A program made the position numbers and the translations under genes. Below, piece by piece: positions 6,072-12,709 of a stretch of DNA of 15,772 nt (its first letter is position 1; each line of letters starts with the position of its first letter). The stretch comes from JAYRWD01 sp041918255 (GTDB lineage: Bacteria > Patescibacteriota > Dojkabacteria > B142 > WJKM01). Under the pieces are notes generated by a model that was not told the origin of the DNA, searched no databases, and was given only the letters and a program-made list of their open reading frames with translations. Location of the stretch: positions 1 through 15,772 of the forward strand of contig JAYRWD010000025.1 in the NCBI GenBank assembly GCA_041918255.1. The letters run 5' to 3'.

Positions 6072-7532
6072 ATGGGTAATTTTGCGTATGGGAACAAAAG
6101 TTCTCAAAAAAGCTATTCTAAGCCTTATCAGGGTGCCAATAAGTATGCCCCGAAAGGTTCATCTGTGTTGCGTCAGAGTTTACCAAATCGCAATAACTTC
6201 AAGACAGGATCTGAAGTTTCAACAAGTCCGTATTTTAGAAAAACAATTACAAATATTTCAAGCGGTAATTCACGACCGTTTCAATCGGGCGGTAGTTATA
6301 GGTCGAGTGGAAAGCCTACCTATCATAAACCTTTCGGGAATCCGAGATTTACGTCCGGACAGCGGGGTGGTAACCAAAATAGAAGCACAAAAGGAGCAAG
6401 GGCACGATTCAACTTCGATGAGAAAATGTTTGTAAAGAAATCAGTTGTTGAAAGTGAAAAGGTTGAGTATGTTCCTACTTTTAAATTTGAAGATCTAAAT
6501 ATTCACTCTAGCCTAAAGAAAAATATTAGGTTGAAAAATTTCAATATACCCACTCCTATTCAGGACCAATCAATAATCCATATTATTAACGCTAAAGATC
6601 TATTAGGTATAGCAGACACTGGCACGGGAAAAACAGCCGCTTTTCTGATACCGCTTATTGACAAGGTTGCGAGAAATCCGAGAAGCAAAGTATTGATTAT
6701 TACTCCGACCAGAGAGTTGGCGGATCAGATAAATCAGGATCTTTATGCTTTGACAAGAGACATGCGTATATTTTCCGTTCAATGCATCGGAGGTTGTAAT
6801 ATTAATAATCAAATTTCTAACCTGAGACGAGGGTATAGTTTTGTAATAGGTACACCTGGACGATTAAAAGATTTATTTAATCGCAAAGTATTGAACCTGG
6901 CGGGTTTTGATACAGTAGTGCTAGATGAGGTTGATAGGATGCTGGATATGGGTTTTGTAAATGAAATAAAACATTTAATTTCTTTCTTACCCACAGATAG
7001 ACAATCACTCTGCTTTTCCGCGACTGTAGATAGAAAAGTCGAAGGCGTGATTAATGTGATTTTAAAGAAAGATTATATAAAAGTTTCAGTGAAGACTGGC
7101 GAAACCGCCGAATACGTAGAGCAAGATATTGTACGAATTGAACGTCATGAAGATAAAATTCCAAAATTAGAATCACTTTTGTCTTCCGATGGATTTGATA
7201 AGGTACTCATTTTTGCGAACACGAAAAGACAAGTGGATCAACTCAACAAACATCTTTATGGGAAAGGTTATAAGGTGGAATCAATTCACGGCGATAGAAG
7301 GCAAAATGAGCGGAAACGATCTATCGAGAATTTTAAGGCAGGTCGGTCGAGTATACTTGTTGCAACAGATGTTGCGGCAAGAGGATTAGATATTCACAAT
7401 ATCACGCATGTTATAAATTTTGACATTCCTATGCAATATGAGGACTATATTCATAGGGTTGGCAGAACCGGACGCGCGAACAAAAAAGGCTACGCGCTAA
7501 CATTTGTAGAGAGAAGCAAAAGCAGGTATTAA
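6072..7532 (+). CDS. DEAD-box-family ATP-dependent RNA helicase with DEVD motif II
   Basis: A 486-residue SF2 RNA helicase of the RhlE/CsdA type that unwinds RNA duplexes. Residues 1-115 are a low-complexity tail rich in Ser, Gly, Asn, Lys and Arg. The core has the aromatic Phe139 and the Q motif (NIPTPIQDQ, 158-166), motif I ADTGTGKT (181-188), Ia PTRELADQ (212-219), GG (240-241), Ib TPGRL (261-265), motif II DEVD (285-288), III SAT (316-318), IV LIFANTKRQ (379-387), V ATDVAARGLD (431-440) and VI HRVGRTGR (461-468). Motif II differs from DEAD in its third residue; the metal-binding Asp and Glu are kept, so it should be active. Unusually, the disordered RNA-binding tail is at the N-terminus, and the protein ends only 18 residues after motif VI. 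The ATG at 6072 has no SD. An overlapping ATG at 6062 gives only five codons. Confidence 0.95.
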   Translation: MGNFAYGNKSSQKSYSKPYQGANKYAPKGSSVLRQSLPNRNNFKTGSEVSTSPYFRKTITNISSGNSRPFQSGGSYRSSGKPTYHKPFGNPRFTSGQRGGNQNRSTKGARARFNFDEKMFVKKSVVESEKVEYVPTFKFEDLNIHSSLKKNIRLKNFNIPTPIQDQSIIHIINAKDLLGIADTGTGKTAAFLIPLIDKVARNPRSKVLIITPTRELADQINQDLYALTRDMRIFSVQCIGGCNINNQISNLRRGYSFVIGTPGRLKDLFNRKVLNLAGFDTVVLDEVDRMLDMGFVNEIKHLISFLPTDRQSLCFSATVDRKVEGVINVILKKDYIKVSVKTGETAEYVEQDIVRIERHEDKIPKLESLLSSDGFDKVLIFANTKRQVDQLNKHLYGKGYKVESIHGDRRQNERKRSIENFKAGRSSILVATDVAARGLDIHNITHVINFDIPMQYEDYIHRVGRTGRANKKGYALTFVERSKSRY

Positions 7533-7552
7533 TTTCATTTCTTGGGTTGGGG

Positions 7553-8452
7553 TCAATACAAATAGACTAGATATAGCCCAGCAAACATAATAACCAAGAA
7601 TAAAATCTTTTGCTTGAGAATTTTCGAGGAGTTATCTTCCTTAAGAATATGTGGGTAATACTTTGTCAGCAATAAACCTAATATCAACACAATAACTGGT
7701 TGGGTACTCCCTACGATGCTCACAAGCGGTGCTTGAGCTAGTGATAGTGCGTAGTTCTCCGACATGATAGCGAGTATAGTTAATATATTTGCGACAAGGC
7801 TAAATACAAAAACTTTTTTTAAAATGCTTATTTGATCCCTGAGTTTATTCTTGTACAGGGATGTGACAAATAGGATCACACCTCCAATTCCCACCCCGAT
7901 AAATTGATAGGAAAGAGCGGACCAATATGAGGCGTCTTTTGCCACAATACGAAACATAATCCCACTCAAAGCAAATAAAATGGAGGAGATTGTCATTAAA
8001 GCAAAGGTGACGTTAGGTTTGAAATCCTTTAATGAACTTTTGTGGGAGGAGATGGAATAGCTGGCTATTACAACAATAACTAAGCCAAGGATTTGAGTGT
8101 TAGTTAATGTTTCTCCAAGTAGGAGAAAAGAAAAAATAAGCGAGTATAGCGGTACCAACTGGAATAAAGGTATAACTCTAGACGGATCGTTGCGTTTCAA
8201 CGCTTCAAAATAAGGGAAAATGTATCCTAATTGTATAAGTCCGGAAAACACGAGAATAAAGATCTGATATACACTAATATCACTTGGCTTTAAAAGAAAA
8301 TGCGAAATTATGCCGAATAAACCTAGAATTGAACTATAAGTAACCAGAATATCTCTAATATCCGGAGTTTTGTGTTCAACTAAAAATTTATCAACGAGAT
8401 TAACAAAGCTAAACAAGATAATCGCTAGAAAGGCGTATGCATACCAAGGCAT
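7553..8452 (-). CDS. EamA/DMT-superfamily permease (copy 3 of 3)
   Basis: A membrane protein of about 299 residues with around ten hydrophobic segments in two halves. The first half carries SRVIPLFQLVPLYSLIFSFL followed by LGETLTNTQILG. The second half carries APLVSIVGSTQPVIVLILGL followed by LTKYYPHILKED. Helix 4 with a Pro in the middle, then LGE and Q at the next helix, are standard EamA marks. I chose ATG at 8452 (MPWYAYAFLAIILFS), which puts the first helix at the N-terminus; an upstream in-frame TTG at 8464 would add four residues. It is convergent with the helicase gene (20-base gap) and starts 46 bases downstream of the minus-strand secreted hydrolase gene, so it may be co-transcribed with it. 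Substrate unknown. Confidence 0.85.
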   Translation of the reverse strand: MPWYAYAFLAIILFSFVNLVDKFLVEHKTPDIRDILVTYSSILGLFGIISHFLLKPSDISVYQIFILVFSGLIQLGYIFPYFEALKRNDPSRVIPLFQLVPLYSLIFSFLLLGETLTNTQILGLVIVVIASYSISSHKSSLKDFKPNVTFALMTISSILFALSGIMFRIVAKDASYWSALSYQFIGVGIGGVILFVTSLYKNKLRDQISILKKVFVFSLVANILTILAIMSENYALSLAQAPLVSIVGSTQPVIVLILGLLLTKYYPHILKEDNSSKILKQKILFLVIMFAGLYLVYLY

Positions 8453-8497
8453 GTTGTTTAGCAATTAATATCTAATGTCTAAAGCTTGTTACGATCG

Positions 8498-10546
8498 CTA
8501 TTGGCAACTTGTTTCTTTGTATTTCTCGATGAAGATCACAAAGTCCATTATATCAATTCTGTTGTCGTAGTTGCTGTCGCGCTTTCCGCAGGGGCTTGGG
8601 TTGATAATTTCCGAAGTGCACTCGTGATTATACACGTTCTTGAATCCTGGAAAATCCATAATATCAATCTTACTGTCATTTGTTCCATCCATATTGCCAC
8701 AACTAGTTGGAGTGGGTGCGGGGGTAGTGGTTGGACTTAGGGTTGGTGAGTTCGTAGGACTTTGCGAGGGCGAACCTGTTGGACTTAAAGTAGGTGAGTT
8801 CGTAGGACTTTGAGAGGGCGAACCCGTTGGACTTAAAGTAGGTGAGTTCGTAGGACTTTGCGAGGGCGAACCCGTTGGACTTAAAGTAGGTGAGTTTGTA
8901 GGGCTTTGTGTAGGCGAAATTGAGGGAGATGGACTCGGTCCGTTGCTAATCAGTGAATTTTGTATAAGGGTACGATTTCCTGCTGCGTCTTCAACAAAGT
9001 AATTTAAGTAATAATCACCTGAGGGGACACTATCAAGAGTAAGGGTATATTCGATATTATCCGCGAATCTAGCCACAGATTTCCAATTCGCAATATTTGG
9101 AACAGTAGTAAAGTCAACAATCGGCATTGAATTTGCCCCAAACCAGTATTCAATAGCGCCAGAATTTTTGGGGTTAGTAGAAATCCCATCATCTGCCGTA
9201 AAAGCAATATTAATCGTCGTCGCATTAACCGCGTTTATATTTACCCCCTGAATTGATGGAGGAATAGTATCAGCAAATTGACTTCCGCTTGTCGCGAGCG
9301 AGGCATAATACGTACCAAGTGGAGTTAGATTCGTAGTACCAGAATCGGTGAAGATATCGTGAGTAGCGTCTTTGTTATTCATATGCGGAAATAGTGAAGA
9401 GTGACCTCCATAAAACCAAAACCATCTCTGAGCTTTTCTAGTGGAAGTAAAATATTGGACCATAGAATTCATAAAATCTTTTTGAAGAGGGTTGTTATCA
9501 AAAGCAGCAGAACAATGTTGGAACTGGGTAGCGGTTGGATTGAGATTGCTGAAGTCTTGGCATGGCTGCCATAATATGGCAAATTCTGTTACAAATAAAG
9601 GCTTATTCGGTTCATTAGTCGTGTCAATGAAAGAACGAAAATTGTCTATCCCCCTTTGCGCTTGTGAGAGATACGTACTAAGTTCGACACCCGGTGCAAA
9701 GTTTTGTGGATAAACATGAATGTTCCACCAATCAATTCGAGGGTATCTACCATTTGGGTCGCTTACTTTATAAAATTCACGAAATAGATAAAACCAAGCA
9801 TTATTCTTGACTATCTGAGGGGATGAAGTATTCAACAAATCAGGGGCTGAGTATGTGGTTCCATTAAAGCCTTGAATACTATCTTCCATCATTGCACAAT
9901 ATCTCCACTGCGGACAATTCTGCACGTCAGGACACGGACAAATATTCGCGGCATTTTCAGTAAAAGGGTAATAGGCATAATAAAGACCACCGATAGAAAT
10001 CTTTGCGTTTGGGTCGTATTGGCGTATGTTGTTCTCGAATCCTCGAAACCATTTCGCGTAGGCACTCGGAAGCATAAATGGATTTAGATCGGGTTCGTTG
10101 CCGATAGCCCAGTAAGCGCCGGGATGGGCTTGGGCATTATCTCTGACACGGTTTAGATTAATGGAGTCGTGATCTGGTATATTATTAATAAATTGGTAGT
10201 ATTCGGGTTCACTGCGATGAGGATTATCAATGTCGTCGAGTTTGCCCACAACCAAGAAAGTCTTTTGCCCCCTACCCTCTGCCAAGCCATATTCATTGTT
10301 TCTAGCTGTATTTCCCCAGTTATAGTACCAGCGAAAGTTTAGGTATTGCGAAACTGTGGGTGAACCGCCGATTGCAAATCGATTGTCGTGGTAAATGACA
10401 TCAGCTGAAGCTTTCTTTTCTTTGTCTACGCTTGATTGGGAGGTAATATAGATCCCGAAAGTAATTATAAGTGCGCATATAACACTGAAAATGATCGCTG
10501 AAAATAATCGGTTCTTCGTTTTATGATTTATGTTTTTTATCGACAT
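8498..10546 (-). CDS. Membrane-anchored glycoside-hydrolase-like protein with Ig/Fn3-like domain, repeat linker and dockerin-like tail
   Basis: A 682-residue surface or secreted protein. A short Lys/Asn-rich N-terminus precedes an uncleaved-looking anchor (13-35). Residues about 50-420 look like a (beta/alpha)8 clan GH-A hydrolase: RWYYNWG (72-78), WAIGNEP (146-152; Glu151 as acid/base), IHVYP (276-280), FVTEFAI (318-324; Glu321 as nucleophile) and a Trp-rich WFWFYGG (375-381). The opening WYYNWG and overall size recall the GH128/Glyco_hydro_cc group, but this is tentative. A Cys cluster (203, 205, 211, 217) lies inside the barrel. An Ig/Fn3-like domain covers about 427-530, then a Ser/Pro/Thr linker (536-615) with a 16-residue repeat. 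Two EF-hand-like dockerin repeats follow, each bracketed by Cys (616-643, 653-681). ATG at 10546 has AAGGAA about seven bases upstream. Glycan hydrolysis at the cell surface is inferred; the substrate is unknown. Confidence 0.82.
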   Translation of the reverse strand: MSIKNINHKTKNRLFSAIIFSVICALIITFGIYITSQSSVDKEKKASADVIYHDNRFAIGGSPTVSQYLNFRWYYNWGNTARNNEYGLAEGRGQKTFLVVGKLDDIDNPHRSEPEYYQFINNIPDHDSINLNRVRDNAQAHPGAYWAIGNEPDLNPFMLPSAYAKWFRGFENNIRQYDPNAKISIGGLYYAYYPFTENAANICPCPDVQNCPQWRYCAMMEDSIQGFNGTTYSAPDLLNTSSPQIVKNNAWFYLFREFYKVSDPNGRYPRIDWWNIHVYPQNFAPGVELSTYLSQAQRGIDNFRSFIDTTNEPNKPLFVTEFAILWQPCQDFSNLNPTATQFQHCSAAFDNNPLQKDFMNSMVQYFTSTRKAQRWFWFYGGHSSLFPHMNNKDATHDIFTDSGTTNLTPLGTYYASLATSGSQFADTIPPSIQGVNINAVNATTINIAFTADDGISTNPKNSGAIEYWFGANSMPIVDFTTVPNIANWKSVARFADNIEYTLTLDSVPSGDYYLNYFVEDAAGNRTLIQNSLISNGPSPSPSISPTQSPTNSPTLSPTGSPSQSPTNSPTLSPTGSPSQSPTNSPTLSPTGSPSQSPTNSPTLSPTTTPAPTPTSCGNMDGTNDSKIDIMDFPGFKNVYNHECTSEIINPSPCGKRDSNYDNRIDIMDFVIFIEKYKETSCQ
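8730..8918 (-). repeat. 48-bp tandem repeat encoding the Pro/Ser/Thr linker
   Basis: Three complete 48-base units start at 8745, 8793 and 8841, with degenerate partial units on both sides (from about 8730, and 8889 to about 8918). Units 1, 2 and 3 differ from one another at only one or two positions. Each encodes NSPTLSPTGSPSQSPT on the minus strand. The near-identity at synonymous positions points to recent expansion by slippage or unequal crossover, so copy number probably varies between strains. Confidence 0.93.
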
Positions 10547-10564
10547 AGTGATTTTCCTTATCCT

Positions 10565-10593
10565 ATTATGGTTCGAAATGCAAAATTGAGCAA
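10565..10593 (-). promoter_or_regulatory. Weak sigma70-type promoter candidate for the hydrolase gene
   Basis: On the minus strand TTGCTC (10588-10593), a 17-base spacer and CATAAT (10565-10570) precede the ATG at 10546. The predicted start would leave a leader of only about 12 bases, barely including the AAGGAA SD-like site (10554-10559). The match is modest, so it may be wrong. Confidence 0.28.
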
Positions 10594-10951
10594 GAGGAAA
10601 ATATCCTTCTCATACCTTTGGACATGGGATAACCTATGTGATTACATAATTCTATTTCAGAAGTCTTGAATGGAAACAAATAAAAGCTTATTGTTAAATC
10701 CAAAATGGAGTACGCTTTTTTATTGATTCTAATTATTTTTAATGGTCTTTGCTCAAAATTTGTTCTTGTGTTATACGTCTGTGTGGGTGATCAAATCTAT
10801 TGACAAAAACAACAACCCTCCTTTGCCTGCTATGGTAGTATTTGTAAACGTTGATCATGTGGCTTTCGATATTTGCTTATCGATGTTGACCTAAGATCGG
10901 TGTGGTTTTATGGCAATTTCAATACATCTATCCCTCAACTATTTTAAGCTA

Positions 10952-10979
10952 TTGATTTTCTTTTTGAATGCTGTAATAT
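10952..10979 (+). promoter_or_regulatory. Weak promoter candidate for the H1-like gene
   Basis: TTGATT (10952-10957), a 16-base spacer and TAATAT (10974-10979), 33 bases before the ATG at 11013. A transcript from here would be about 190 bases, ending at the terminator at 11138-11182. Confidence 0.3.
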
Positions 10980-11012
10980 TAATATCAATAGTTAATTTTA
11001 TTTATCGGCAAA

Positions 11013-11102
11013 ATGGCAAAAGCAAAGAAAGCCGCGAAGAAAGTAGCGAAGAAAGTTGCGAAGAAAGCTACTAAAAAAACAGCGAAAAAAAAGAAGAAAT
11101 AA
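11013..11102 (+). CDS. Histone H1-like Lys/Ala-rich DNA-binding peptide (29 aa)
   Basis: ATG at 11013 opens a 29-residue peptide made almost only of Lys and Ala, in a KKVAKK/KKATKK rhythm ending in five Lys, with TAA at 11100-11102. Such low-complexity basic tails resemble the C-terminal domain of histone H1 and the bacterial H1-like proteins (chlamydial Hc1, AlgP). Short versions occur widely in reduced bacterial genomes as probable nucleoid or RNA-binding peptides. Support for it being a real gene comes from the Lys/Ala regularity with varied codons (aaa/aag, gcg/gct/gca) and the strong terminator 36 bases downstream. No SD precedes it. Binding to nucleic acid is inferred from charge alone. 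Confidence 0.72.
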   Translation: MAKAKKAAKKVAKKVAKKATKKTAKKKKK

Positions 11103-11137
11103 ATTACGCAAATTACCATTACGTAATATCGCTGCCC

Positions 11138-11182
11138 AGACCTTCATAAGAAGTACTTTTTATGAAGGTCTTTCGCTTTTTT
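11138..11182 (+). terminator. Strong intrinsic terminator after the H1-like gene
   Basis: A perfect 12-bp stem AGACCTTCATAA (11138-11149) / TTATGAAGGTCT (11160-11171) with a 10-base loop, followed by TTCGC and a run of six T (11177-11182). It is the clearest rho-independent terminator in the window and isolates the H1-like transcript from the methyltransferase gene. Confidence 0.88.
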
Positions 11183-11216
11183 GTTAAGAGTGCATATAGA
11201 ATTAAAACCGAAAATT

Positions 11217-11225
11217 TGGTATAAT
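11217..11225 (+). promoter_or_regulatory. Extended -10 promoter candidate for the methyltransferase gene
   Basis: TGG-TATAAT, an extended -10 (TATAAT at 11220-11225) just after the terminator. No -35 is recognisable. The predicted start near 11232 leaves about 40 bases of leader before the ATG at 11271. Confidence 0.5.
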
Positions 11226-11270
11226 TAAGCCGTTTCAATCATTTGCCCACTAAGTTTAAACAGCTTCTGT

Positions 11271-12011
11271 ATGCCATTACTAAGCTCAAAACGTACCAAG
11301 ATTAATGCTGAATTGTACAATAACATTGTTGCTGAAAACGCACTACTATGGGATGTGTTAAGTGTTATGAAAAATATGTTCATTTTTCCTATTGAGAGCT
11401 TACTTGAGATAGGAACTGGGACTGGTAATTTTCTAACTAAGTATTTAGTCGAGAAGGAAAGAGCTAAGCAAATTGACAAATATTATGCTATCGAGCCAGT
11501 TGATGAATTTTTTGAAGAGTCGAAAAGACAAGTGGTCAGACTTAGCCGAACTGATGCAACTTTGCACGAGTATTTCGGAGGAAATCCGTTTGACGTGGTG
11601 ACATATTCGATGGTCTATAACCATATCAAACCAGATAAAAAATTGAAACTCTTAAAAAATATTTATAACAATCTCAATTCAAAAAATGGGATGCTGGTTG
11701 TTTTAGATATGTTTGTGCCAGATTACAAAAATCAAGAGGAAAGGAAAAAATCGATCGAAGAATTTTTGCAAGCGCATCTGGAATATAACAAGAAGAAAAA
11801 AAATAAGTTTCTTACGAAATATTTTACGAGTGTAGTAAAAGGCGAACACGAAGATTATTATGTCGGGGAATACAAAGAAAGTGTATCGGAATTTTTGAAG
11901 AATTTAAAGAAAATCGGGTTTAAGAAAATCAAGGTTCATCTTCATGAAGGAAAGGAATCGAAAGTAGATTGGCAAACACTCGGGCATTATGTTATCACGG
12001 CTTCTAAGTAG
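11271..12011 (+). CDS. Class I SAM-dependent methyltransferase
   Basis: A 246-residue protein with a Rossmann-type methyltransferase domain. Motif I is LLEIGTGTGNF (44-54), which binds S-adenosylmethionine. Motif II follows in YYAIEPVDEF, with acidic Glu75 placed to bind the ribose hydroxyls. The post-motif strand is NPFDVVTYSMVYNHI, leading to a helix and then GMLVVLDMFVP, the usual strand 5. Residues 160-245 form a Lys-rich C-terminal part (KKKKNKFLTKYF, KIGFKKIKVHLHEG) that may contact the substrate. The ATG at 11271 has no SD but follows an extended -10 promoter by about 45 bases. The next gene begins 84 bases downstream on the same strand. No residues identify the acceptor, so RNA, small-molecule or protein methylation cannot be told apart. 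Confidence 0.87.
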   Translation: MPLLSSKRTKINAELYNNIVAENALLWDVLSVMKNMFIFPIESLLEIGTGTGNFLTKYLVEKERAKQIDKYYAIEPVDEFFEESKRQVVRLSRTDATLHEYFGGNPFDVVTYSMVYNHIKPDKKLKLLKNIYNNLNSKNGMLVVLDMFVPDYKNQEERKKSIEEFLQAHLEYNKKKKNKFLTKYFTSVVKGEHEDYYVGEYKESVSEFLKNLKKIGFKKIKVHLHEGKESKVDWQTLGHYVITASK

Positions 12012-12095
12012 TTTTGAAAACGTAAAAGATACTTTACGGATTTACTCTCCAACCTAGATTAGGATTTTATCTTATTACTTCAGCGTGCTTCGACA

Positions 12096-12620
12096 ATGAA
12101 AAGGATGATCCTTCTGGTGTTTGGGCTCTCACTTGTGGTATTGATACTTGGACAGATTTACCAATATGAGGTCAGTAGTGTTGAACCGTTTGAAAAAGTT
12201 CATCTTCACGCTGGATTTGTTGTTTTTGAGGATGGGAAGAGAATTGATTTTTCGGGTGATAAATATATGCATATCGAGCCTTGCGAGGAACACGAAGATG
12301 ATGAACAATCACCTCAGAAGTTACAGGAGGAAAAAGCACATCTGCACGAGAATGTCGGGGATGTAGTTCATAGCCATATTGGTGGAGCTAGGTGGAAAGA
12401 TTTGTTTACGAACGTATTTTTTTCAATTGATTATCCGAAATCCACAGGATATATAAATGGAGTCAAAGTTAAAGAGTTTCAAGAATCTAGAATTAACGCT
12501 AACGACAGTTTGGTGGTGTTCATTGGAAGTGTAGATGAGGATTTGCTTTCTCAGGCAGTTACCTTAGAACATATCAAGGAAATTGAAAATATAAGTGAAG
12601 ATTGCGGTGACGTTGAATAA
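12096..12620 (+). CDS. Anchored His/Glu-rich protein, probable metal binder
   Basis: A 174-residue protein with an N-terminal membrane anchor or signal (4-22) and an extracytoplasmic domain. Metal-ligand-like residues are concentrated in the first half: HLH (36-38), His59, Cys63, His66 in an acidic stretch (EPCEEHEDDE), HLH (82-84) and HSH (92-94). The arrangement HAGFVVFEDGKRIDFS, then KYMHIE, then HLHENVGDVVHSHIGG resembles a conserved uncharacterised family I associate with Patescibacteria, in which HxH pairs flank two beta-strands. Binding of Cu, Zn or Ni is inferred from ligand density. The C-terminal half (VFFSIDYP, SLVVFIGSVDED) lacks obvious ligands. It may be co-transcribed with the methyltransferase gene and is convergent with the 891-residue gene. 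ATG at 12096 was chosen; an in-frame ATG follows at 12105. Confidence 0.75.
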   Translation: MKRMILLVFGLSLVVLILGQIYQYEVSSVEPFEKVHLHAGFVVFEDGKRIDFSGDKYMHIEPCEEHEDDEQSPQKLQEEKAHLHENVGDVVHSHIGGARWKDLFTNVFFSIDYPKSTGYINGVKVKEFQESRINANDSLVVFIGSVDEDLLSQAVTLEHIKEIENISEDCGDVE

Positions 12621-12709
12621 AAACTTCAATAGCAAGTCTCATCCTCTATTTAACTTGAGATAATAAACCGTATAGTTTTTTGAGATTTGGCTGAATTAAC
12701 AGATTGTTG

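Larger units (their letters stand above)
10547..11012. other. Gene-free divergent intergenic region (about 470 bases)
   Basis: The region separates the minus-strand hydrolase from the plus-strand H1-like gene. It is AT-rich. I see weak promoter-like elements at both ends, a TTGACA at 10800-10805 with no -10 at normal spacing (the nearest, TGC-TATGGT at 10828-10836, has a 25-base spacer), and a small CGATA/TATCG hairpin near 10867-10883. No tRNA-like fold or sizeable frame with coding character was found. A 54-codon frame (10910-11074) overlapping the H1-like gene is considered a shadow. Confidence 0.5.

Noticed and set aside
6062..6079. ATG at 6062 as the helicase start
   Set aside because: It is out of frame and meets TAA after five codons; the ATG at 6072 opens the helicase frame.
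8730..8918. CRISPR-like array
   Set aside because: Repeats are directly tandem without unique spacers and lie inside a coding linker; period 48 is a multiple of three.
10800..10836. TTGACA at 10800 as the -35 of a strong promoter for the H1-like gene
   Set aside because: The only -10-like sequence near it (TATGGT at 10831) has a 25-base spacer, and the distance to the gene (about 175 bases) would be long.
10910..11074. 54-codon frame with one hydrophobic helix and a Glu/Ser-rich tail overlapping the H1-like gene
   Set aside because: Its tail (repeated EESS/EESC) is simply the KKA-rich H1-like codons read in another frame, and its helix comes from the T-rich leader. No SD, no promoter of its own; the Lys/Ala frame explains the sequence better.
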